From Magnetominusculus dajiuhuensis (GTDB taxonomy: Bacteria; Nitrospirota; Thermodesulfovibrionia; Thermodesulfovibrionales; Magnetobacteriaceae), in NCBI RefSeq assembly GCF_046044395.1, contig NZ_JBJUSG010000124.1:1-10411 (forward strand): DNA of 10,411 nt, written 5' to 3'. This document shows, piece after piece, positions 1 through 6,560 of this stretch. Under the pieces are notes generated by a model. The model was given only the letters and a program-made list of their open reading frames with translations. It searched no databases and was not told where the DNA came from. The translations under genes and the position numbers were made by a program. Positions within the stretch are counted from its first letter, which is position 1, and every line of letters starts with the position of its first letter.

Positions 1-62
1 TTATACTATACATACTACCAGTATCGTTCTTGCCTTCACCGAGAATCGCTGGACTAAACCAC

Positions 63-100
63 TTGTTTTTTAGTATTAAGAAATATTACCATATATTACT
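63..100 (+). promoter_or_regulatory. Promoter/operator region of the toxin-antitoxin operon, with three phased TATTA boxes
   Basis: TATTA occurs at 74-78, 84-88 and 94-98, three copies spaced exactly 10 bp, ending two bases before the antitoxin ATG. Ribbon-helix-helix antitoxins are known to bind short tandem repeats cooperatively and repress their own operon, so this is the natural operator. A loose -35 (TTGTTT, 63-68) with a -10-like TATTAC (84-89) would lie within it, but the spacer is only 15 bp, so the promoter assignment is weak. The repeat pattern is seen directly; the binding is inferred. Confidence 0.45.
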
Positions 101-328
101 ATGAAGGCAGCTAAAGTGATGATCTCGGCAAAAGTGGACAGGAGTGTGTTTGACACCCTTGATGTCTATGCTAAGGAGCTGCAGGTAAGCAAAAGTTGGA
201 TAGTTCAGCAGGCATTGAAGCAGTATTTCGACAAGTATGATGAGTATTTAGGCGACATGCGGGTTGCGTCTCTCTCTGAAGGTATCTCTCACGAGGATGT
301 GTTAAAAGAATATGGCTTACCGCATTGA
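101..328 (+). CDS. Ribbon-helix-helix antitoxin of a type II toxin-antitoxin pair
   Basis: A 75-residue protein with the CopG/RelB-type ribbon-helix-helix layout: a short strand ISAKVD (about residues 8-13), helix A (about 14-27, VFDTLDVYAKEL), a turn, and helix B (about 30-43, SKSWIVQQALKQYF). The acidic C-terminal third would wrap around and neutralise the toxin. Such antitoxins dimerise, bind the operator by the N-terminal ribbon and repress the operon with the toxin as corepressor. The toxin start lies inside the last codons of this gene, which implies translational coupling. No Shine-Dalgarno precedes the ATG at 101. An in-frame ATG at 119 has GAAGG 11 bases upstream and would still keep the ribbon, so the start is uncertain by six codons. 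Family assignment is firm; the exact subfamily is not. Confidence 0.88.
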   Translation: MKAAKVMISAKVDRSVFDTLDVYAKELQVSKSWIVQQALKQYFDKYDEYLGDMRVASLSEGISHEDVLKEYGLPH

Positions 329-563
329 ATGGGATATTCGGGCATATAGGGAACTGAAGCAGATTGAAACAAAAGCAGCCGTAGAAATCCTCAATGCCCT
401 GAATAAACTCTATGAAAATCCCCGTGAGACTGGAAAGCCGCTGGAAGGAAAGTTCAAAGGAAAATACCGCTTACAGGTCGGCGATTACCGTATTATTTAC
501 TGGATAGAGAAATCCACAGTGTGGATTGTATCTGTTGGGCATAGGAAAGAAATATACAGATGA
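312..563 (+). CDS. RelE/ParE-superfamily toxin
   Basis: An 83-residue basic protein with the full RelE/ParE fold signature: an N-terminal YRIEWDIRAYRELK strand-helix, a second helix with NALNKLYENP, the KPLEGKFKGKYRLQVGDYRIIY core (about 42-63), and the C-terminal strand ending VGHRKEIYR. R53, R60, H77, R78 and Y82 sit where RelE-type ribosome-dependent mRNA endonucleases carry catalytic or RNA-contacting basic and tyrosine residues, which favours a RelE-like RNase over a ParE-like gyrase poison, though this is not settled by sequence alone. It overlaps the antitoxin by 17 bases (stop at 326-328), the usual antitoxin-first arrangement. Only a weak AAAAGA precedes the ATG, fitting coupled translation at lower yield than the antitoxin. 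The gene appears intact, so the pair is probably functional. Confidence 0.9.
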   Translation: MAYRIEWDIRAYRELKQIETKAAVEILNALNKLYENPRETGKPLEGKFKGKYRLQVGDYRIIYWIEKSTVWIVSVGHRKEIYR

Positions 564-612
564 CAGCACATTAAAAGGAAAAGTAGACAAGGCAGTGCCC
601 CCCACACAGTCC

Positions 613-640
613 TTGAAACTCCTTCGCATTTAATTGTAAA
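613..640 (+). promoter_or_regulatory. Possible promoter of the permease-glnE block
   Basis: TTGAAA (613-618) and TGTAAA (635-640) are separated by 16 bp and match the sigma-70 hexamers at 5 and 4 of 6 positions. The transcript would start at about 647, within a few bases of the ATG at 650. That would be a nearly leaderless mRNA and would account for the missing Shine-Dalgarno. The gap from the toxin stop to this start is only 86 bases, so read-through from the toxin operon is also possible. Confidence 0.3.
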
Positions 641-649
641 CTTACTACC

Positions 650-1621
650 ATGCTTACGTATCTGACAAAGAAGACCCTTGAGATGGTTATCACCTTCGCG
701 GGTATCACCATCATCAGTTTCGCGATAATACATCTGGCCCCCGGTAAACCTACCGACGTCCTGACCGACCTTAATCCTAAGATTACACCGGAGGCTCGCG
801 CTAAGCTGGAGAAATACTATGGCCTCGATAAGCCCGTTACCACCCAGTATGCCCTGTGGCTTAAACGCGTTGTCATGCTTGATTTTGGCGAGTCATTCTC
901 CTCCGACCACAGGGCGGTCTGGACTAAGATTAAGGAGCGGCTCCCTATAACGCTATACATTAATATCGCCTCGCTGCTTATTATCCTTGCCATTGCTATA
1001 CCTATCGGGATATCATCGGCAGTACACCGCCATACGCTGTATGACAGGATTACCACTGTGGGTGTGTTTGTGGGGTTTGCGATGCCGGGGTTTTGGCTTG
1101 CCCTCCTTCTGATGATGTTCTTTGGCGTACATCTTCACATGCTGCCGGTTGCTGGGCTGAAATCGGCGGGGTTTGCCGAGTTTTCGTTTCAGGGAAAGGT
1201 TGTTGATATATTAAGGCACCTTATCCTTCCCATCTTTGTGTCGTCGTTTGGCGGGATTGCCGGCATTTCACGTTATATGCGAGGCTCCATGCTTGAGGTA
1301 ATCAGGCAGGACTATATGACAACGGCAATGGCAAAGGGCTTGACATCAAAAAGGGTAATATATGTGCACGGGCTTAGAAACGCGCTGCTTCCTATTGTTA
1401 CAATCATGGGGCTTTCTGTGCCCGGTCTGATTGGGGGCAGTGTTATATTTGAGCAGGTTTTCTCCATCCCCGGCATGGGGCAGCTCTTTTACATGTCCGT
1501 CATGTCAAGGGATTACCCGCTCGTAATGGGCATCCTGACTATCGGGGCAGTCCTTACGCTTTTGGGGAATTTGTTTGCAGACCTGGGGTACGCGGCCGTT
1601 GACCCGCGAACCAGAAGATAG
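650..1621 (+). CDS. dppB: DppB/OppB-type ABC transporter permease
   Basis: A 323-residue inner-membrane permease of the dipeptide/oligopeptide/nickel importer family (binding-protein-dependent transport, inner-membrane component). It has the standard plan: an N-terminal membrane helix (about 10-30), a periplasmic stretch with the family signature KYYGLDKPVTTQYALWL (about 55-72) and DFGESFS (78-84), then about five more membrane helices. The cytoplasmic EAA loop that docks the ATPase is at about 221-248 (DYMTTAMAKGLTSKRV...NALLP). The C-terminal IPGMGQLF and DPRTR motifs are also typical. Length is normal for the family. It is followed 31 bases later by the DppC-like partner; together they would form the heterodimeric channel. 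No substrate-binding protein or ATPase gene is visible, so the substrate cannot be named, and dppB is used in the family sense only. There is no clear Shine-Dalgarno upstream of the ATG. Confidence 0.88.
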   Translation: MLTYLTKKTLEMVITFAGITIISFAIIHLAPGKPTDVLTDLNPKITPEARAKLEKYYGLDKPVTTQYALWLKRVVMLDFGESFSSDHRAVWTKIKERLPITLYINIASLLIILAIAIPIGISSAVHRHTLYDRITTVGVFVGFAMPGFWLALLLMMFFGVHLHMLPVAGLKSAGFAEFSFQGKVVDILRHLILPIFVSSFGGIAGISRYMRGSMLEVIRQDYMTTAMAKGLTSKRVIYVHGLRNALLPIVTIMGLSVPGLIGGSVIFEQVFSIPGMGQLFYMSVMSRDYPLVMGILTIGAVLTLLGNLFADLGYAAVDPRTRR

Positions 1622-1652
1622 CCCCGGAGATAGAAAAATAAGAAAATTCAAT

Positions 1653-2498
1653 ATGAAGACAAACGCGGTCATAGACAGACTCAGGTCAAACAAGATGGCC
1701 GTCACGGGCGGGATAATCGTGCTGTGCCTGTTTTTGGCCGCGGCACTGGCACCGCTTATCGCACCATACGACCCGGAGGCCGTCAACCGGCATAGCGTGC
1801 TTTCAGCTCCATGCCGCGCTCATCTGCTTGGCACTGATGACCTCGGAAGAGATGTCCTTAGCAGGATGCTCTACGGGGCGGGGATTTCACTGTCGGTAGG
1901 GTTTGTCTCAGTCGGTATTGCAACGGCCGTGGGGATTGCAATCGGGGCGGTGGCAGGGTACTATGGCAAGGCCGTTGATATGGCGGTCATGAGATTTGTT
2001 GATATAATGCTGTCTATCCCCACGTTTTTTCTGATACTTGCCGTTATCGCGTTTCTTGACTCCAGCATCTGGAACATCATGGCCGTCATAGGGTTGACCT
2101 CGTGGATGGGGGTGTCGCGCCTTGTGAGGGCGGAGTTTCTATCGCTCAAAAACAGGGAATATGTGCTTGCCGCAAAGGCCTCCGGCGCGTCTGATTTGAG
2201 GATAATCATGAGACACATGCTTCCTAACAGCATGGCACCCGTGATAATCTCAGCCGTGCTTGGTATAGCGGCGGCGGTGCTTGTGGAGTCGGCGCTTAGT
2301 TTCCTTGGCATCGGGGTTCAGCCGCCCACGCCCAGTTGGGGCAATATACTCTCGGCCGGCAAGGACAACCTTGAGATAGCATGGTGGCTTTCCGTGTTTC
2401 CCGGCCTTGCGATTCTCGTTACCGTCATGGGATATAACCTGCTTGGCGAGGGGTTGAGAGATATTTTTGACCCGCGTCTATGGGATGAGCGCTCCTAA
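1653..2498 (+). CDS. dppC: DppC/OppC-type ABC transporter permease
   Basis: A 281-residue permease, partner of the preceding DppB-like protein. It shows the DppC hallmarks: a first membrane helix at about 18-37 ending in LAPLIAPYDP, then HLLGTDDLGRDVLSRMLYGA (57-76), further membrane helices, and the EAA loop at about 168-192 (REYVLAAKASGAS...RHMLPN). It closes with the family signature ALSFLGIGVQPPTPSWG (214-230) and the FDPRLWD tail. I chose the ATG at 1653. An in-frame TTG at 1575 would add 26 hydrophilic residues and overlap dppB by 47 bases, and that extension is unlike the family. The nearest purine-rich stretch (GGAGA) is over 20 bases upstream of the ATG, so initiation probably depends on coupling to dppB. 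Its last 14 bases overlap glnE. Confidence 0.88.
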   Translation: MKTNAVIDRLRSNKMAVTGGIIVLCLFLAAALAPLIAPYDPEAVNRHSVLSAPCRAHLLGTDDLGRDVLSRMLYGAGISLSVGFVSVGIATAVGIAIGAVAGYYGKAVDMAVMRFVDIMLSIPTFFLILAVIAFLDSSIWNIMAVIGLTSWMGVSRLVRAEFLSLKNREYVLAAKASGASDLRIIMRHMLPNSMAPVIISAVLGIAAAVLVESALSFLGIGVQPPTPSWGNILSAGKDNLEIAWWLSVFPGLAILVTVMGYNLLGEGLRDIFDPRLWDERS

Positions 2499-5250
2499 TC
2501 AATTACTCAAAGACTATGCCGCAGAGACCCCTGACCCGGTACGCTCTCTCAATAATCTCGACGCCTTTGCCACTGCCAACCCTGAGCATGTTAACGCCTT
2601 CACACACAAAGAGCTGCAGGGCGCGGCCTCCTTATTCGCTTACACGCAGTTTCTTGCGGCATATGCACTAAACAATCCGGACATATTTCTCCGGAGCCTT
2701 AAAGAGGCGGACTCACCTACTGATAAATTGTCTTTAAAAGATGAACTTGCCCCCAATGACATTGAAAAGGATTCATACGGCGCGTATCTGCGTAATTTTA
2801 AGAAGAGGCACCTGTTAAAAATAAGCCTTCGCTTTGCCAGTGGCACGGCTGATATCAAAGAAAGCATGTCAGCGCTCAGCCTTCTTGCCGATGTCATATC
2901 AGAGGCTGCCCTCAGGCGTACTGTCATGGATTTGAATAACATATACGGCGACCCGCAAAGCGATAAACTCTCTGTCATCGCACTTGGAAAGCTCGGTGCC
3001 TCGGAGCTGAACTACAGCTCTGACATTGATTTAATGTTCGTCTACGAATGCCCCCAAGGGCAGACCTCTGGCGTGGTAAGCCCAAACGGCTTGCGAATTA
3101 ACCGGATAACAAACCACGAGTTTTTCTGTAAGACGGCCGAATCTGTGAGCAGGCTGCTCAGTGAGAACACCGCCGATGGGTTTGTCTATCGTGTTGATTT
3201 ACGGCTGAGGCCCCAGGGAAGCAAGGGCGAACTATCCCTGCCCCTCAGTGGCTATGAACAGTACTATGAGTCATGGGGCAGGGAGTGGGAACGCCTTGCC
3301 CTCATTCGTGCGCGTCTCGTGGCAGGGAATGAGGGGCTTGGCAGGGATTTTCTTGATATGATTGCGCCATTCGTCTTTAGAAAATACATTGACACGCGCT
3401 CAATTGGGGAAATCAAACAGTTAAAAAAGAAAATTGACTCTACGTTTAACAGGTACGATATAAAAAAAGGCTATGGCGGCATCAGAGAGATAGAGTTTTT
3501 TGCACAGGCGCTGCAGTTGGTCTATGGCGGGCAGGAGCCGCTGTTGAGGGAACGCGGGCTTGTCATGGCCCTACACAGATTGAGCCAGAAAAATCTCATA
3601 GGCTGTGATGATTTCTCTGTCCTTTCTGAACACTATCTCTACCTACGGCGGCTTGAGCAGTGCCTTCAGATGAACAACGACATCCAGACGCATACGCTGT
3701 CAACTGAACCGGGCGCCCTTGAAGGCACAGCAAGGAAGATGGGGGCGGCAGACTCAACGGTATTCATGGCCGACCTTCACCAGAGGCGCACTGATGTAAA
3801 CAGGATATATAACTCACTCTTTGAGGTGTCAAATGACCAGGGGGGCCAAACCCTGCTGGATACATATGACGAAGACGCCCTTAAAGTGGAATTAGAGGAA
3901 AGACGTGTAAAAAATCCCGGCAAGGTGCTGTATTACCTGCGAAAAATTAAGGAATCAATGAATTCATTTCAGACCCTTACAATGAGGCGGTTGCAGGGGG
4001 CGATAATCCCGGAGTTTGCGGAGTTGGCATTAAACTCTTCTGACCCTGAGATGGCGCTCTGTAATCTGCAGCGGTTTACTGAGGTAGTTTCCACCTCCGG
4101 CAGCGTATCGTATCTGGGGCTTTTCGGCGCGAACAGGGGGCTAATCGGTGCGCTTACAGGTGTGTTTTCAAAAAGTCCCTTTTTGTCGTCCATTCTGATG
4201 GGTGACATAGGCTATATTGACATGCTTGCCGGGGGCACACCTATCAGAAAGACGCTCAGGGCAATGGTTGATGAGTCAATGGCGGTATTGAAGATAAGAA
4301 ACTCACAATCGGAGGCGTTGGCGCGGTTTAGAAAGATGGAGGAGCTGCGCTTAGGGATGCTGTATCTGGATAAGCGTATAGGGATAATCAATCTGATGAA
4401 GGGGTTGGCCAAGGTGGCCGAGTCTATTGTCATGGCCGCAGTGGATGGCGGTAAGGATGTCTATGTCGCGGCGTTTGGGAAACTAGGGGGCCGGGAGATA
4501 ACGATAAACTCTGATCTTGATATAATATTTATAGGTGAAAACGGCGCCGCGTCCTCAGAGGCGGCACAGCGTGCGCTTAGGCTGCTGTCGTCATACACGA
4601 AGGAGGGATACACATATAAGGTTGACACACGCCTCAGGACAGACGGCTCAAAGGGTATGTTGGTGAACACGCTTGACGGCATAAGGGACTACTACTTACA
4701 CCATGCAAGGATATGGGAGGTGCAGGCGCTCCTGAAGGCGCGGCCAATAGCGGCGGCCCTCCCGATAAGGCAGGGCTTTATGGAGATGAGAAATGCGGTA
4801 TTTCTCCAGCGGGGGCGGCACATAACCGCAGAGGATATAATCACGATGCGCGGCAGGATAATGAAGGAGCGCCTCACGCCATATAGTGCCCCTGACATTA
4901 AACTATCTCCGGGCGGGGTGGAGGACATAGAGTTCCTTGTTCAGTTTAAACAGTTAAAGCACGCGGCAAGCCACCCTGCCATACTGGTACAAAACACGGC
5001 GTCGGCGCTGCACAGGCTTATAAAAAGCGGCATAATAGGGCAAATAGACGGTAAAAAACTGTTAAACGATTATATGTTTTATCGCGGCATAGAGACATTA
5101 ATGCGCCTGCGAGGGGAAAAGACAATCACGCCGGGCAGTGATATATTTGAGACAATAGCGGCGGACTTTAGGGACAAGGGATATTTCAAAACCCATCTGG
5201 AGCAGTTCATGCAGGAGACGGCGTCAACAATAGCTCAGTTGCTGAGATAG
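2485..5250 (+). CDS. glnE: Bifunctional glutamine synthetase adenylyltransferase/adenylyl-removing enzyme
   Basis: A 921-residue GlnE (E. coli GlnE is 946). The enzyme adds AMP to, and removes it from, a tyrosine of each glutamine synthetase subunit under control of PII, tuning glutamine synthesis to nitrogen supply. Both nucleotidyltransferase domains are present and look intact: the N-terminal adenylyl-removing domain with GKLG...NYSSDIDLMF (acidic pair D180/D182) and YRVDLRLRPQGSKG, and the C-terminal adenylyltransferase domain with GKLGGREITINSDLDIIF (D677/D679) and YKVDTRLRTDGSKG. A helical linker joins them, and each domain is followed by a GGIREIEF or GGVEDIEF helical motif. The ATG at 2485 overlaps the end of dppC by 14 bases, and a TTG at 2467 is the alternative start. 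No Shine-Dalgarno is visible, so translation is likely coupled. A physical link of glnE to a peptide-type importer is unusual but could join nitrogen uptake with its control. Confidence 0.95.
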   Translation: MSAPNQLLKDYAAETPDPVRSLNNLDAFATANPEHVNAFTHKELQGAASLFAYTQFLAAYALNNPDIFLRSLKEADSPTDKLSLKDELAPNDIEKDSYGAYLRNFKKRHLLKISLRFASGTADIKESMSALSLLADVISEAALRRTVMDLNNIYGDPQSDKLSVIALGKLGASELNYSSDIDLMFVYECPQGQTSGVVSPNGLRINRITNHEFFCKTAESVSRLLSENTADGFVYRVDLRLRPQGSKGELSLPLSGYEQYYESWGREWERLALIRARLVAGNEGLGRDFLDMIAPFVFRKYIDTRSIGEIKQLKKKIDSTFNRYDIKKGYGGIREIEFFAQALQLVYGGQEPLLRERGLVMALHRLSQKNLIGCDDFSVLSEHYLYLRRLEQCLQMNNDIQTHTLSTEPGALEGTARKMGAADSTVFMADLHQRRTDVNRIYNSLFEVSNDQGGQTLLDTYDEDALKVELEERRVKNPGKVLYYLRKIKESMNSFQTLTMRRLQGAIIPEFAELALNSSDPEMALCNLQRFTEVVSTSGSVSYLGLFGANRGLIGALTGVFSKSPFLSSILMGDIGYIDMLAGGTPIRKTLRAMVDESMAVLKIRNSQSEALARFRKMEELRLGMLYLDKRIGIINLMKGLAKVAESIVMAAVDGGKDVYVAAFGKLGGREITINSDLDIIFIGENGAASSEAAQRALRLLSSYTKEGYTYKVDTRLRTDGSKGMLVNTLDGIRDYYLHHARIWEVQALLKARPIAAALPIRQGFMEMRNAVFLQRGRHITAEDIITMRGRIMKERLTPYSAPDIKLSPGGVEDIEFLVQFKQLKHAASHPAILVQNTASALHRLIKSGIIGQIDGKKLLNDYMFYRGIETLMRLRGEKTITPGSDIFETIAADFRDKGYFKTHLEQFMQETASTIAQLLR

Positions 5251-5347
5251 CTGATTCGCCACAGAAAAGTAGAAAAAAGGGGTATGCAGCAGCCATAAAC
5301 ATTATGATTCCCAAAAAACTTATTACTACCAGAATTTTTGTTTTCAT
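5207..5347 (-). CDS. Small hydrophobic (signal-peptide-like) peptide, unrecognised
   Basis: A 46-codon ORF with an excellent start: GGAGG (5353-5357) five bases before ATGAAA. The same GGAGG-N-AATTATGAAA arrangement starts the large secreted protein at 8217. It opens with a basic MKTK and then a hydrophobic stretch of about 24 residues (ILVVISFLGIIMF...PFFLLF), followed by a short polar tail ending PSPA. It could be a single-pass membrane peptide, or the leftover signal peptide of a secreted protein whose body has been lost. Its last 44 bases run antisense to the 3' end of glnE. I recognise no family. A six-codon ORF (5364-5344) overlaps its start codon. Confidence 0.4.
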   Translation of the reverse strand: MKTKILVVISFLGIIMFMAAAYPFFLLFCGESAISATELLLTPSPA

Positions 5348-5364
5348 AATTGCCTCCAAAACAT
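5344..5364 (-). other. Possible six-codon leader ORF overlapping the start of the small hydrophobic peptide
   Basis: ATG TTT TGG AGG CAA TTA TGA encodes MFWRQL. GGGAG (5374-5378) lies nine bases upstream. The stop TGA overlaps the ATG of the next ORF (ATGA), so termination could feed re-initiation. It is short enough to be chance, and is listed because a similar overlapping leader precedes the secreted protein at 8217. Confidence 0.25.
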
Positions 5365-5387
5365 AGTTATGATCTCCCGCCTCTATT

Positions 5388-5431
5388 CACATAATCTCTT
5401 ATGTGCAAACGTTGCCGTAACTCTGTGCGGC
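5388..5431 (-). other. Two adjacent stem-loops in the leader side of the small peptide ORF
   Basis: On the minus strand GCCG-(10 nt)-CGGC (5431-5414) is followed by CACATAA-GAGA-TTATGTG (5405-5388), a perfect 7-bp stem with a GNRA-type GAGA tetraloop. The stems lie directly upstream of the GGGAG and GGAGG ribosome sites at 5378-5353. Together with the longer hairpin at 5439-5499 they make about 110 bases of nearly continuous structure. I match it to no riboswitch class I know. Confidence 0.35.
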
Positions 5432-5438
5432 TATGAAA

Positions 5439-5499
5439 CTATGAAGCGAGAGACCTACGCGACGGTAGAACAATATCGCCGGGGTCTCCGCTTACATAG
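5439..5499. other. Long imperfect inverted repeat (hairpin) between convergent genes
   Basis: The arms CTATG-AAGCG-A-GAGACC (5439-5455) and GGTCTC-CGCTT-A-CATAG (5483-5499) pair over 16 bp with one bulged base on each side. An inner GCGA/TCGC pair (5459-5462 with 5476-5479) closes a 13-base loop. On the minus strand it begins 10 bases after the stop of the cysteine-module gene, so it may protect or end that transcript. Only a short U run (UUU) follows the stem, so it is not a canonical intrinsic terminator. It could instead be part of a structured leader for the ORF at 5347. Confidence 0.5.
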
Positions 5500-5509
5500 A
5501 AGGCCGCGG

Positions 5510-5953
5510 CTATTTGTTAAGCCCCTGCTGTGGCGCCCGCTGTTTCATATCGCCGGGATGACATGCAAAGTATTTTCTGTCCGGTGTATAGACACAAATT
5601 CCTGTAACAGCACCGCCCGGAGTGTTCATATTACAGGTAGTGCCATCGGATTTCCCCGTACAGGCATCAATAGCAGGTTGCGGTGGAATCCGACTCTCTG
5701 AGCTTGAGTTCGGCATTTGACCTGGTCTGGCAACTAAACCCTTTGGTGAATCCACGCATGTTGCCGCAACCTTGCCTTCCCGTGTAGTATGCTCAACTGT
5801 ATCACCCGATTTCTTGCCTTTGCAATCTTCATATGCCTGAGGAGGTGGCTCTTTTAGTCCCGCAAGATCCTGTTGATTTTGAGGTTGCTGTGCCATCGCT
5901 TCATAAGTCCACAAACTTAATACCAGCATAAGAACCATCACTGTCTTTTCCAT
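5510..5953 (-). CDS. Small secreted protein with two tandem cysteine modules, function unknown
   Basis: A 147-residue protein with a Sec signal peptide (MEKTVMVLMLVLSLW..., probable cleavage AMA|QQ after residue 21). The mature part holds two copies of one module: residues 36-80 (PPPQAYEDCKGKKSGDT...) and 90-136 (PPQPAIDACTGKSDGTT...). Module 2 has four cysteines (C98, C107, C120, C131). Module 1 keeps only the first and third (C44, C66, with the identical spacing of 22) and lacks the second and fourth. Translation starts from AAAGGAGA (5961-5968), eight bases upstream of the ATG. It lies 103 bases downstream of the large repeat protein on the same strand, so they may share a transcript. Similar short cysteine modules occur in exported proteins of environmental bacteria, but I know no function. 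Confidence 0.72.
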   Translation of the reverse strand: MEKTVMVLMLVLSLWTYEAMAQQPQNQQDLAGLKEPPPQAYEDCKGKKSGDTVEHTTREGKVAATCVDSPKGLVARPGQMPNSSSESRIPPQPAIDACTGKSDGTTCNMNTPGGAVTGICVYTPDRKYFACHPGDMKQRAPQQGLNK

Positions 5954-6018
5954 GGCTTAATCTCCTTTCTAAAGTTTGATTACGGTATATCGTTGAAGAT
6001 ATTCCGCAGTTGTAAATT

Positions 6019-6038
6019 GGGAAAGCAATGCTTTTCCC
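6019..6038 (-). terminator. Possible weak intrinsic terminator after the repeat protein
   Basis: On the minus strand GGGAAAAGC-ATT-GCTTTCCC forms an 8-bp stem with one bulge and a 3-base loop, about 18 bases past the stop at 6057. It is followed by AATTT rather than a long U tract, so termination would be partial and the downstream cysteine-module gene could still be read. Confidence 0.3.
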
Positions 6039-6056
6039 GTCCTCAACAGAAACAGA

Positions 6057-6560
6057 TTATTCTATAATCCATCCAGATGGGACCGATGATGCCACAGAGG
6101 CCGAACTCTTAATAGTTGTACCGCTCATAAGCCATATTACAACCTGTCCCGAAGAAGAGTTCTGCCAAAGTATATCGCTCATGCCATCGCCATCAAAATC
6201 ACCTGTCCCCTTAATCTGCCATGTCGAGTCAAGCGATGCGGCAACAGAGACTGAACTCTTTATCGAAGTACCACTCATCAGCCATATCACCACTTGCCCT
6301 GTCGTAGAATTTTGCCATAGAATATCAGCCTTTCCATCACCGTCGAAGTCTCCTGTTCCTTTAATCTGCCAAGCAGCATCAAGTGATGAGACTATAGAGA
6401 CAGAACTCTTAATTGAGGTACCATTCAACAGCCATATTACTACTTGACCCGTAGTGGAATTCTGCCAAAGAATATCACTTTTTCCATCACCATCAAAGTC
6501 TGCTACTGCTTTAAACTTGCCAGTCAGCTCCAAGCGATTGATAAACGGCGACTGGGCCAT
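6057..6560 (-). pseudogene. C-terminal part of the FG-GAP repeat protein, displaced by a frameshift
   Basis: This reading frame encodes FG-GAP/VCBS-like repeats 2-4, each about 50 residues with the calcium-binding-type DFDGDGKSDILW loop, then TTGQVVIWLMSG and a WQIKGTG link. It continues the protein ending at 6511 but lies in another frame. The apparent ATG at 6560 has no ribosome site and its first 15 or so codons are a shadow of repeat 1, so it is not a separate gene. The real continuation begins at about 6510 (KAVADFDGDG), directly after WQV in the other frame. The frame is open for over 150 codons with all repeat landmarks kept, so the lesion is recent, an assembly error, or bypassed by ribosomal frameshifting. 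Confidence 0.8.

Noticed and set aside
588..615. CAAGG...CCTTG inverted repeat after the toxin gene as a terminator
   Set aside because: The stem is five pairs with an asymmetric internal loop and no T tract, and it overlaps the candidate promoter of the next operon.
1575..1652. TTG start giving DppC 26 extra residues
   Set aside because: The extension is hydrophilic, overlaps dppB by 47 bases and is not typical of the family, while the ATG at 1653 gives the usual length.
5369..5701. 110-codon plus-strand ORF across the hairpin region and the cysteine-module gene
   Set aside because: It is antisense to a gene with a signal peptide, repeated modules and a good ribosome site, and it has no plausible ribosome site or family of its own.
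6028..6447. 139-codon plus-strand ORF with a repeated protein pattern
   Set aside because: The repetition is only the antisense image of the 150-bp FG-GAP coding repeats; the product resembles nothing known.
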